The notes beneath the pieces are model-generated. The model was not told where the DNA came from. It did not search any database and saw nothing but the letters and a program-made list of their open reading frames with translations. Of a stretch of DNA of 64,000 nucleotides, positions 1-8,836 are shown one piece after another. The number at the start of each line of letters is the position of its first letter. Positions within the stretch are counted from its first letter, which is position 1. Made by a program: the position numbers and the translations under genes. Source of the DNA: Kangiella sediminilitoris (GTDB lineage Bacteria > Pseudomonadota > Gammaproteobacteria > Enterobacterales > Kangiellaceae); NCBI RefSeq assembly GCF_001708405.1, contig NZ_CP012418.1, positions 1,640,501 to 1,704,500 on the forward strand, written 5' to 3'.

Positions 1-463
1 GTACCTCCAATTTTATGCAGATAACCTTGCTGTTAGGACCGGCTTGTTTAATGGGCTGGCTGAGTTTTTATCTGAGCTGGAAACCAATAGTATCAGCTGG
101 GGTGTAGTAACCAACAAGCCTGAGTTTTTAACGAAACCTTTACTTAAAGCTTTAAAGCTAGATCATCGTTGCTGCAGCGTTATCAGTGGTGATACCGTAT
201 CACCGTCTAAACCTCACCCACTTCCCTTGTTTACTGCCTGTAGGGAATCAAACCTTCTTCCTTCACAATGCCTTTATATCGGGGACGCCGATCGCGATAT
301 CATTGCTGGTCGCGCAGCGGGTATGAAAACCGTTGCGGCCAATTGGGGCTATATTCGCGAAGAAGACTCCATTGATAGCTGGGGGGCTGATAAAATTATC
401 AAAGATCCAGTGGAGTTACGTGAATACTTCTGGGACTCGTTCTCTACTGTTAACTCTAACTAA
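1..463 (+). CDS. mupP: HAD phosphatase, probable MupP (5' partial)
   Basis: The reading frame is already open at base 2, so the N-terminal DxD nucleophile lies outside the window; the TTG at 44 is not a real start. Visible are the HAD motif II threonine (WGVVTNKP), motif III lysine (SKPHPLP) and motif IV (YIGDADRDI), followed by a WGAD segment. In Pseudomonas, MupP (MurNAc-6-phosphate phosphatase, peptidoglycan recycling) has this C-terminal pattern and sits next to a YciK-type SDR; here yciK lies 6 kb downstream on the same strand. A phosphoglycolate phosphatase (Gph) is the alternative. The stop overlaps the convergent EAL gene by 4 bases. Confidence 0.7.
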   Translation, partial: YLQFYADNLAVRTGLFNGLAEFLSELETNSISWGVVTNKPEFLTKPLLKALKLDHRCCSVISGDTVSPSKPHPLPLFTACRESNLLPSQCLYIGDADRDIIAGRAAGMKTVAANWGYIREEDSIDSWGADKIIKDPVELREYFWDSFSTVNSN

Positions 464-3400
464 CTTCTAGCCTCACGCTTTTCCAGTTCAGGCATAAGTT
501 TTCCACTGGATACAAGCGCGGGAACGTCGGCAGCAGGCACAGGGTGGCTGAAAAGGTAGCCTTGGGCTAAATCACAGCTAAAGTCTTTTAGTATGTCCAA
601 TTGTTCCTGAGTTTCGACACCTTCAACAATCGAAGTTAGTTTAAAGCTCCGTGCCAGACGAATGATATTTTTGATAATCTGTCGGTTACCCTGTGTTCCC
701 TCTTGCTTTGAGGGATTAACTTGCTGAATGAATGACTGATCAATTTTAACCTGATCAACTGGTAAAGAGGTTAAGTGGCTGATAGAGGAGTAACCGGTAC
801 CAAAGTCATCGAGACTAATCGTTACCCCCATACTTTTTAACTCTTGTAAGATGCTGACTGAACGCTCCATATCCGCCAGTGCGGCACTTTCTGTAACCTC
901 GACATCCAGCAGACTTGGAGACACATTAAACTGTTTTAATGTATCGGCAATGTTGTCCTTCAATTCTTCTCTGAGCAAATCTTTGACTGAAAGGTTAACT
1001 GAAACTTTGATCTCCATACCCTCGAAAGCCCATAAGCTAATTTGCTCAATCGCTTGAGTGATAACCCAGTTAGTTAGCCTGTATATCAGACTACTCTCTT
1101 CGGCAATACTGATTATTAACTGAGGAGAAATAAAACCTTTAACTGGGTGCTCCCATCTCAGTAATGCTTCAAGAGAGTCAATCTCACCGGTCTTAAGACA
1201 AACTTTTGGTTGGTAATAAAGCATTAGCTGATCTTGGTTTATAGCATTGACAATTTCTTTTTCCAGCATCAGCTTATCTTTAGCTAACTCTGTTACCTCA
1301 GGTTGATAGAAGGAGAACTGCTCAGGCATATCTTTTACTCGACGAGCAGTGATTTCGGCTTTATTTAATAACTCTTCCGCCTCTGAGCCATCATCCGGGA
1401 AACGAACAACTCCTGCACGCAACGATACTTTAACTTCAGAGCCTCCGATAGTAACCAAAGTGTCGAACTCTGAGAGTATCTTCTCCACAACTTTGCCTGC
1501 TTCAAATGCGTCCTTTTGATTTAAAACAATAACAAATTCGTCATCCCCGGCTCTGGCAATAAAGTCAAACTCTTCTGTATGACGGCCCAGAGTAGTTACC
1601 ACATACTGCAGCACTTTGTCGCCCATCCATGGCCCAAGAGCACTGTTAATTACATTAAGCTGAATAACATCAAAGTAAATTAATGTGACTTTGTGACGAT
1701 AACTGTGAGCCTGAGAAATATAACGCTGTAGTTGTTGTTTTAAAAAGAACCTGTTTGGTAACTCTGTTAACGAGTCATAATTAGAAATTTTATATAACGA
1801 CTGTTCGGAAATTTTCTTATAACTGATATCTCTGAAGTTACTGATTATTCCTTTAACGTTCGAGTCATGCAATAAATTAATAAATGTATTTTCAACCCAA
1901 ACTGCCTCTCCTGATTTTTTGAGAATACGGTATTCAGGTATACGGTAGACTTTTCCCGGGTGGTTCAAAACCCACTTCCAGGCTTTGGTCGCCATCTCAA
2001 TATCATCGGCATGGACAAAGTCAATTGCCTTGAGGCCTTTAACATCATTGACTTCATAACCCAGTAGTTTGAGGGCACTGCTGGAGGAAAACATAATATT
2101 GCCCTCGACATCATATAAAGCGATACCGTCAAAGGCGTTTTCAACTAAAGCTCTATAATAATTTTCACGTTGCTCCAGTTCCTGCTCTAACCGATCCTCT
2201 TCAGTAATGTCTCGAATAGAACCGAGCTCAAGGACTGGCTTGCCAAAATCATCCCGCTTAAGAATTAGACAGTGATTTTGTAGTAAGCGATATTCGCCTT
2301 TAGCATTTTTTATTCTCGCTTTGGCTACAATCGTTTCGCTTGGAGCAGACTCTTCCAGCCTTTTCGCTCTACTCTTCATCGCATCGAGGTCATCCGGATG
2401 GGTCAAATTTAAAGCATCGTCCCAAGAGCTTAGTCTTTCTCCTGTGTAACCCAGCAATTTTGCTAAACGCTTTCCTCCCATGACTAGCTTATGACTCACC
2501 AGGTCGTAGGTATACATAACATCAGGAGACATTTTAATCAGCTCCTGTAAAAAAGCTCGGCTACTCTCTAGCTTATCTGTTACTTCTCGACGCTTTGAAA
2601 TGTCTCTTGCTACAGCTACGACATTACCATCATTCAGCTGAGCAAACTTAACTTCTACATAAAAACTAGAGCCGTCTTTACGAGTATGGACCCCCTCGGC
2701 AACCAAGGTCTCATCATGTTTCAATAGCTTATAGAGCTGGGTTGGTGTTTTTGATTTTAATAACCGCTCTACTCTTTGTATGCGCTGGCCTACCAGCTCA
2801 TTTTTGGCATAACCAAGCGACAAAATAGCACTTTGGTTAAGATCGATAATTTTACCTGATGGACTGAGAATAAAAACTGGATCACCCAATTGCTCAAGCA
2901 GCATAGAAAAATAGGATTCTTTTGACTTACTGGATCGCTCTGAGTAATCCATTTGCTCAAGTTTAAAGTGGCTATCTTCATGCTTGAGCTGATTATATAA
3001 AAAAGTAGAAATCAGACTTGCAACATCTTGAACCAGTTGCTCAGTAGAGTCTTCGAAATATCCCTCATGGTCATCTTCCAGATCGATGACAGCAAGCAAT
3101 TTCCCCTGATATATCACCGGTACCGTTAACTCAGCCACATTACCTTCAACATACTCAAGCCAAAAATCACAGTCATTACTGTTAGCTATGTTCATCGTTC
3201 GCTTCTCTTCAGCGGCGTGACCAACTACTCCAGCACCTAACGGTATAGGCTTAAGTTTGTAAGACGCTAATTCAGGAGAATTACGACAGGTATAAGAAAC
3301 GCAGATAAGCTGATTGTGAGCCTGTTCAAAACGAAAAAAAGCACAGTCATAACTTTTTATATAGTTTTGTAGGGCCTGCACAACAATATCAGCAGTCTGC

Positions 3401-3474
3401 TGAACCGTTTCACTGGCCAGTAAGGACTGCGATAGATCAAATAAAAATTGGTTATCGGTAGTGAGATTGCTCAT
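460..3474 (-). CDS. GAF-PAS-PAS-PAS-GGDEF-EAL cyclic-di-GMP protein
   Basis: A 1004-residue protein without evident membrane segments, so probably cytoplasmic. Domain order by eye: GAF (about 15-165), three PAS domains (about 187-295, 305-430, 435-555), GGDEF (about 560-715) and EAL (about 735-995). The GGDEF site is degenerate (RAGDDEF, 641-647, second glycine replaced). The EAL domain keeps its key motifs: EAL 769-771, NLS near 827, VEVTES 858-863, DDFGTG from 889, KIDQSF near 910 and VEGVET 950-955. I infer an active c-di-GMP phosphodiesterase with a probably inactive or regulatory GGDEF domain. The gene follows the histidine kinase by 31 bases on the same strand and is probably co-transcribed with it. 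Confidence 0.9.
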   Translation of the reverse strand: MSNLTTDNQFLFDLSQSLLASETVQQTADIVVQALQNYIKSYDCAFFRFEQAHNQLICVSYTCRNSPELASYKLKPIPLGAGVVGHAAEEKRTMNIANSNDCDFWLEYVEGNVAELTVPVIYQGKLLAVIDLEDDHEGYFEDSTEQLVQDVASLISTFLYNQLKHEDSHFKLEQMDYSERSSKSKESYFSMLLEQLGDPVFILSPSGKIIDLNQSAILSLGYAKNELVGQRIQRVERLLKSKTPTQLYKLLKHDETLVAEGVHTRKDGSSFYVEVKFAQLNDGNVVAVARDISKRREVTDKLESSRAFLQELIKMSPDVMYTYDLVSHKLVMGGKRLAKLLGYTGERLSSWDDALNLTHPDDLDAMKSRAKRLEESAPSETIVAKARIKNAKGEYRLLQNHCLILKRDDFGKPVLELGSIRDITEEDRLEQELEQRENYYRALVENAFDGIALYDVEGNIMFSSSSALKLLGYEVNDVKGLKAIDFVHADDIEMATKAWKWVLNHPGKVYRIPEYRILKKSGEAVWVENTFINLLHDSNVKGIISNFRDISYKKISEQSLYKISNYDSLTELPNRFFLKQQLQRYISQAHSYRHKVTLIYFDVIQLNVINSALGPWMGDKVLQYVVTTLGRHTEEFDFIARAGDDEFVIVLNQKDAFEAGKVVEKILSEFDTLVTIGGSEVKVSLRAGVVRFPDDGSEAEELLNKAEITARRVKDMPEQFSFYQPEVTELAKDKLMLEKEIVNAINQDQLMLYYQPKVCLKTGEIDSLEALLRWEHPVKGFISPQLIISIAEESSLIYRLTNWVITQAIEQISLWAFEGMEIKVSVNLSVKDLLREELKDNIADTLKQFNVSPSLLDVEVTESAALADMERSVSILQELKSMGVTISLDDFGTGYSSISHLTSLPVDQVKIDQSFIQQVNPSKQEGTQGNRQIIKNIIRLARSFKLTSIVEGVETQEQLDILKDFSCDLAQGYLFSHPVPAADVPALVSSGKLMPELEKREARS

Positions 3475-3505
3475 TAAATATCCTTCACTACATCATAATT
3501 CAGAA

Positions 3506-5509
3506 TCATTGATGCGTAAAATATTTATTCTTCCAGCTGACGATGATGCTGACACCACCATTATCCGGGTGGTTCTTTGCCACTATATGTCCATTATGGA
3601 AGTTTGCTATAAGTTTTGCCAAATATAATCCAAGTCCTAAATGTCCATCTGAATTTTTACGACTGGAGTGCATCAAACTAAACACCGATTTTAAAGCTTT
3701 CCTCTCAATCAGCGCCCCTCTATTGCTCACCTCAAATATCAATTGAGAATCCTCTTCACGTAAAGACAAGCGTATTGGAGAAGACAGGTCATCGAAATCC
3801 ACAGCATTCGTTATCAACTTATCAACCATCTGAACAAATAAATCCTTCGAACCCTTTAGAGCAACGTCAGATGCTGATGACTGATATTCAAAACGATGGT
3901 CTGGCCAGTTCGTCGCATACGCCTGAGAAAGGCCTTTAAGGACATCATTGACGTTAAAAGTATATTTTTCAGCACTCTTGATTGCCTGCTCCAGTCGAGT
4001 GGCCTCACTCAGTCTACTGAGTGTTTGACTCATTCTGCTCGCACCAGATTGGGCTGAATGCAGCATTTGTGCATCAAGTTCAGATAAATTATCAGTACTC
4101 AGGTTATCCAAGGAGCTTCGAATAATGGCAATCGGTGTCCTTAGCTCATGATTGAGGCGAGCAACCAGCTTTTCCTGATAATCATGGTGCTGTTTTAACC
4201 TTGTGGTTAACTGAGAAAAAGTATTGGTCAGGTCGGCAACCTCGTCATCATAATACTCTTCCCGTTCTATGACATGACGAATTTGGCCCTGCTCAGAAAC
4301 TGCTTCTTCCGTGATATCCCGAAGCTCTACTATTCGACGGCTGTAATCTTTACTTGAGCGATAGAGCCACCAAACCATTAACACCCAGAAAAGCAGCATC
4401 AACAGAAGCATACGTAACCAAAAGTCTCTTAGATACAACTTCTCATTAATCGCAGAAGACTCTACAATAAGAGCCCCCACTACATTTCCTTCGTCATACA
4501 AGGGCTCTAAGATTCGTGAGTAGGCAGTCAGGTTTCCTGGGTTAATGAGTTGCTCCTGAGCTTTACCCATTAAGGTCTTATCTAATTCTTCGCTGGAAAG
4601 GCTCACTTTCGTACCGCGCGTTTCGATAGGGCTTAAATCACTAAGCCACAGACGATTACGCCAATGCCCTTTAATGTTTTGATGTGGCTGACCATAACCA
4701 TAGACTATGTCTCCTTGGAGGTTTGTCACCATGACACGGTAATCGTCAGCTTTTAGCCGACTTAAAGCCCCAACACTGAGCATACTGTTAAGGACGGCCT
4801 GTTCAAAGTTCGTAAATGAATAAAGGCCTTGTAATTCAGGTGAATTAGCTCTCTGGTCAACGTCGTGAACCTCTGCACTGAAGGTGCTTCCGACCAGGTC
4901 TCTTGGAACCCTCACTTCAAGCTGGTAGCCTGCTGAAGATTCCTGCCATACGGCATAAATAGAAGTGACATCCCTGTAGCCACTGCTTGTCTGTCTAAGA
5001 GCCGCTACACGACCCGGGGCTATAGGAGCGAACTGCAATCGATAGCTATCTAGCTGAATCTCTACCTTGTCATAAAGTCCACTCATATCAAGGTTTTTAC
5101 GGTATACAAGCTCGTCATCTTCAACCCTAAAAAGTAAGAAGAAGTGCTGCTGGTCTTCGACCAGATTTAGCTCAGCTGTCTGACCAAAGTTTTCTATACG
5201 GTTTCCAAAACCATGGTAGGGGTACCACTCATCATAAAAACCATCTACCAGTATGCCGGTTTCTCTTAAAGCAACGTGTAAGGACAGTTTAGAATTATCC
5301 GTGCTCAATTTATTACGGAAGTTATTATCATGCTGAATCAGCTGCTCAAAAAAACTTCTCAGGTTGTTAGCCTGTTGCACCGCCTGTTGGAAATTATCAC
5401 GTTCCAGATCACTTTCAAACTTCCTGTCAATTAACCAGCTGGCCAGAGGGATCAGCAGGAAAACACAACTGATTAGCATGATGCGCCATTTAAGCGATAA
5501 GGACTTCAT
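3506..5509 (-). CDS. sensor histidine kinase, dedicated-sortase-system (PdsS) type
   Basis: A 667-residue inner-membrane kinase. Transmembrane segments at about 9-27 and 364-383 bracket a long periplasmic region whose 85-210 part looks like a carbohydrate-binding (CBM9-like) domain. HAMP follows, then HisKA with H454 (LNHELRTP), the N box (ITNAVDF) and the G box (GHLGLGLYLAK). Together with its response regulator it resembles the kinase of the proteobacterial dedicated sortase system; this assignment rests on recalled family features. No sortase or LPXTG target gene is seen nearby. It lies between its regulator (87 bases upstream) and the EAL gene. Confidence 0.7.
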   Translation of the reverse strand: MKSLSLKWRIMLISCVFLLIPLASWLIDRKFESDLERDNFQQAVQQANNLRSFFEQLIQHDNNFRNKLSTDNSKLSLHVALRETGILVDGFYDEWYPYHGFGNRIENFGQTAELNLVEDQQHFFLLFRVEDDELVYRKNLDMSGLYDKVEIQLDSYRLQFAPIAPGRVAALRQTSSGYRDVTSIYAVWQESSAGYQLEVRVPRDLVGSTFSAEVHDVDQRANSPELQGLYSFTNFEQAVLNSMLSVGALSRLKADDYRVMVTNLQGDIVYGYGQPHQNIKGHWRNRLWLSDLSPIETRGTKVSLSSEELDKTLMGKAQEQLINPGNLTAYSRILEPLYDEGNVVGALIVESSAINEKLYLRDFWLRMLLLMLLFWVLMVWWLYRSSKDYSRRIVELRDITEEAVSEQGQIRHVIEREEYYDDEVADLTNTFSQLTTRLKQHHDYQEKLVARLNHELRTPIAIIRSSLDNLSTDNLSELDAQMLHSAQSGASRMSQTLSRLSEATRLEQAIKSAEKYTFNVNDVLKGLSQAYATNWPDHRFEYQSSASDVALKGSKDLFVQMVDKLITNAVDFDDLSSPIRLSLREEDSQLIFEVSNRGALIERKALKSVFSLMHSSRKNSDGHLGLGLYLAKLIANFHNGHIVAKNHPDNGGVSIIVSWKNKYFTHQ

Positions 5510-5596
5510 CGTGTTAGCAACCTTTATTAATCTGCGACTGCTCAGAAACAGTTGCCAATTGAAGCTGTAGTTTATAGCGCGATTGAGTCTTCAAGG

Positions 5597-6289
5597 TTAA
5601 GCCTGATTCCAGCGATAGCCCATACCATAAACGGTTTCAATTGAATCAAAAGTGGGGTCAATTCGCTGAAACTTTTGTCGAATGCGTTTGATATGAGACG
5701 TGATAGTACTATCGTCAACTACTGCTTTAACTGCCTGCATTAACTGTTCTCTATTTTTTACATGCCCCGGGCGAGATACCAGTGCGTTGACAATCCAAAA
5801 CTCACTGACAGTCAAATCAACCAGGGTCCCGCTCCATTTGACACTCAGCCTCTCGTTGTCGATCTCAAGCGAACCAACCTGATGAATTGCGTTGGCATTC
5901 GGAGCCTCCTGCAGTGACTCTAACCTTCTGAATAAAGCAGAAATTCTGGCAAGTAGGTGCGGCAGGCTTATGTCCTTAGTTAAGTAGTCATCTGCTCCAA
6001 GGCGCAATCCAGAAATAATATCCAAATCACTATCCAGTGCTGTGAGGAAGATAATAGGTAGCTGTGTTGACTGCTGTCTCAACCCCCTGCATATCTCAAA
6101 CCCTGCTTCCTGCTCGTTTCCAAGGCCAATATCAAGTAACACTAGATCAGGAAGGCGGTTAGCAAAAGCATGTTCGGCTTCACTCTTTGTCTCATAAACA
6201 ACTACTTCATAACCGGCTTTTTTTAAGGCCATACTATAATTTTGTTGTAATAATGGCTCGTCTTCAACAACTGCTATACGCTTTCCCAT
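5597..6289 (-). CDS. OmpR-family response regulator, dedicated-sortase-system (PdsR) type
   Basis: A 230-residue protein with a receiver domain (acidic pocket VEDE at 8-11, phospho-acceptor D53 in LLDIGLG) and a C-terminal winged helix from about 125, ending in the usual VYGMGYRW. The segments ISGLRLGADDYLTKDISLPH and DDSTITSHIKRIRQKF closely match what I recall of the PdsR family. It is the first gene of the regulator-kinase-EAL unit and presumably acts as a DNA-binding output for the adjacent kinase. Its promoter should lie in 6290-6518, which holds no other gene. Confidence 0.8.
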   Translation of the reverse strand: MGKRIAVVEDEPLLQQNYSMALKKAGYEVVVYETKSEAEHAFANRLPDLVLLDIGLGNEQEAGFEICRGLRQQSTQLPIIFLTALDSDLDIISGLRLGADDYLTKDISLPHLLARISALFRRLESLQEAPNANAIHQVGSLEIDNERLSVKWSGTLVDLTVSEFWIVNALVSRPGHVKNREQLMQAVKAVVDDSTITSHIKRIRQKFQRIDPTFDSIETVYGMGYRWNQA

Positions 6290-6518
6290 AGATTTTCCTG
6301 ATGTAATTTTGCTATTGATTGTCTGTGGTAATGTGGCTTCAAAGCTTGATTAATCTTATCAGAGGCATGCTTCCCAATAAAAATAGTAGCTTCAGAAAGC
6401 CTCAACTTTGATAAAACTCAAACAAACGACAATAAAGTGGTCCAAAAAGCTCAACAGACCCTGGCTAAATAAGGTAAAATAAGTTGAATCAATAATCCAA
6501 CCATTTTAAGACTTTTTC

Positions 6519-7274
6519 ATGCAAAACTACCAATCTGCAGCAGATTCTCTAAAAGATAAGGTTATTCTAGTCACTGGGGCCACCGATGGTATCGGCAAAG
6601 TAGCCGCGTTGGAATACGCTAAACATGGCGCCACAGTAATTTTACTATCTCGTGACACTCGTAAACTTGAAAAAGTTTATGATGAAATTGAGGAACAGGG
6701 TTACCCAAAACCAGCATATCTTCCTGTGAACCTTCAGGATAATAATCCTGAGACCTACCAAAAAGTTGCTCAGGTAATCGATGAAGAATTTGGCAGGCTG
6801 GATGGGTTATTACATAATGCAGGGGATCTAGGCCTTCTCAGCCCCATTGAACATTTTGATGACGAAACCTGGTTCAGAGTCATGCAAATAAACGTCAATG
6901 CAGAGTTCCTACTCACAAAATACTGTATACCTTTACTGAAAAAATCTCCCAACGCATCTCTAGTATTTACCTCGTCGGGCGTTGGTCGCCAAGGTCGCGC
7001 TTACTGGGGTGCGTATGCAGTTTCAAAGTTTGCCAATGAAGGTATGATGCAAGTACTAGCGGATGAACTCGAAAATACCTCTATACGAGTAAACAGTATT
7101 AATCCTGGTGCTACCCGTACAAAAATGAGAGCGAATGCGTATCCCGGAGAAAACCCTGAGACTCTGCCAACACCGAAAGATATTATGCCTGCATACCTGT
7201 GGTTGATGGATGACATCTCCTCTGAAGCAAATGGGCAAGCTATCGATGCCAGAGACTACATTCAGGAAAATTAA
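6519..7274 (+). CDS. yciK: YciK-family short-chain dehydrogenase/reductase
   Basis: A 251-residue SDR with the cofactor motif TGATDGIG near the N terminus, NAG (LHNAGDLG), the catalytic serine segment (FTSSGVG) and YxxxK (YAVSK), followed by the NPGATRT loop. All catalytic elements are present. The YciK branch is recognised from its length, the PAYLWLMDD C-terminal segment and linkage to mupP; its physiological substrate is unknown. The start ATG at 6519 fits the Rossmann N terminus with an 18-residue lead. The ppx gene follows after 9 bases, so the two are probably co-transcribed. Confidence 0.85.
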   Translation: MQNYQSAADSLKDKVILVTGATDGIGKVAALEYAKHGATVILLSRDTRKLEKVYDEIEEQGYPKPAYLPVNLQDNNPETYQKVAQVIDEEFGRLDGLLHNAGDLGLLSPIEHFDDETWFRVMQINVNAEFLLTKYCIPLLKKSPNASLVFTSSGVGRQGRAYWGAYAVSKFANEGMMQVLADELENTSIRVNSINPGATRTKMRANAYPGENPETLPTPKDIMPAYLWLMDDISSEANGQAIDARDYIQEN

Positions 7275-7283
7275 GGAAGATAT

Positions 7284-8831
7284 TTGAAAGACACCATGCC
7301 CAGCAAACAAAGTGCTGTCGCAGCCAAAACTCCGGTTGGCAGTTCTGCTGTGACGCAGTTTGCTGCTATTGATCTTGGTTCCAATAGTTTTCATCTTGCT
7401 ATTGCTGAGTTTGATGGTCATAGCCTCAGGGTTATCGGGAGAATAAAACAAAAAGTTCAGCTTGCAGCAGGACTTGATGCCAATGACTTCCTTTCAGAAG
7501 AGTCCATCCAGCGAGGTCTTGATTGCTTAACCTTATTTGCTGAGCGGATTCGTGACATTGACCGAAAGTACGTTACCGTTGTCGGCACCTATACACTACG
7601 CAAGGCCAAAAACGCTTCCTCTTTCGTCAAGCCAGCGGAGCAGTTACTGAACCACAGTCTAGATATTTTGCCTGGACGAGAAGAAGCCCGACTCATTTAT
7701 GACGGAGTCTCCCATAATCATCCTGATCTCGGCAGAGCTCTGGTCATTGATATTGGTGGCGGTAGTACAGAAATTATATTAGGCGAACAGTTCGAACCTG
7801 AGTTCATGGACAGCTTATCCATAGGCTGCGTTACCAGTAAAAAGTTTTTCCCTGACGAAAGAATTACCGAAGAAAATTTTACCAATGCAGTGATAAACGC
7901 CACTATTCAAATTTCAGACGTAAAAAAGTTTTACGGAAAGCTTAGTTGGGAGAACTGTCTGGGTGCATCAGGAAGCATCGAGGCAATATACAAGGTACTT
8001 TATGAACTCGGGCTTGCACAAGGTTTTATAACTTTTGAAAACCTAAAAACTCTACGACACAAACTCATCGAAATTGGTGACTTCAATAAAATTGCTTTCT
8101 CCGGTTTAACAGACAGTCGTAAAAGTACATTTCCCTGCGGAGTTGCAATCCTTTATGGCTTATTTGAGACTTTGGATATCGACAAGATGCATATCGCTGA
8201 TGCGTCTTTACGTGAGGGTATATTACTCGAGCTTGCTGAAGAGCTGAAGGGTAATGATATACGCCACCAAACGGTATACAGCCTGATGAATAGATTTAAT
8301 ATTGATCAGGAACACGCTCTTCAGGTGAAACAAAGTGCTCAGTTTATCTTTGATCAAATAGCTGACTTATGGAGTATTTACGATCCTATTTACAAGAATT
8401 ATCTAGACTGGGCATGTGATTTACACGAAATAGGATTGTCTATCAGCTTTTCCAAACTACGCATGCACAGCTCTTATATTATTCAGTACGGCGATATGCC
8501 GGGCTTTAGTCAACAAACTAAAGACTCATTGGCGGCAATCGTCGCCAACCAAAAGAAAAAGCTGTTTATTGATTACCTTGATGAAAAATATGATCCACAA
8601 CCGGCTCTCCTCGCCATCGTCAGGATCCTTAGACTGGCAATCCTATTTAACGTTAAACGGGATCATCACAATATCCATAACCTCAAGTTCATTCCTCAAG
8701 GTAAGGATAGTCTATTAATACAGATACCAAAAGACTGGGCAGATGAGCACCAGTTAGTCATTGCAGAACTAAAACGCGAAACTGATTATCTAAAATTTCA
8801 CCAGCTTTCCCTAAATATCGAACTGGTTTAA
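7284..8831 (+). CDS. ppx: exopolyphosphatase (Ppx/GppA family)
   Basis: A 515-residue Ppx/GppA phosphatase that releases phosphate from polyphosphate chains or pppGpp. The sugar-kinase-type fold shows as IDLGSNSFHLAIAE near residue 30, the VGTYTLRKAKN segment, and VIDIGGGSTEIILG. The C-terminal half is the HD-like helical region (DWACDLHEIG). The start is TTG at 7284: AAGGAAGA at 7273-7280 is well placed for it and too far from the next ATG at 7296. It converges on ppk with 5 bases between the stops, so polyphosphate synthesis and breakdown genes lie tail to tail. Confidence 0.92.
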   Translation: MKDTMPSKQSAVAAKTPVGSSAVTQFAAIDLGSNSFHLAIAEFDGHSLRVIGRIKQKVQLAAGLDANDFLSEESIQRGLDCLTLFAERIRDIDRKYVTVVGTYTLRKAKNASSFVKPAEQLLNHSLDILPGREEARLIYDGVSHNHPDLGRALVIDIGGGSTEIILGEQFEPEFMDSLSIGCVTSKKFFPDERITEENFTNAVINATIQISDVKKFYGKLSWENCLGASGSIEAIYKVLYELGLAQGFITFENLKTLRHKLIEIGDFNKIAFSGLTDSRKSTFPCGVAILYGLFETLDIDKMHIADASLREGILLELAEELKGNDIRHQTVYSLMNRFNIDQEHALQVKQSAQFIFDQIADLWSIYDPIYKNYLDWACDLHEIGLSISFSKLRMHSSYIIQYGDMPGFSQQTKDSLAAIVANQKKKLFIDYLDEKYDPQPALLAIVRILRLAILFNVKRDHHNIHNLKFIPQGKDSLLIQIPKDWADEHQLVIAELKRETDYLKFHQLSLNIELV

Positions 8832-8836
8832 AGGAT

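Noticed and set aside
7056-7451. 131-codon reverse ORF across the yciK-ppx boundary
   Set aside because: It overlaps two well-supported genes on the other strand and reads as non-protein-like sequence.
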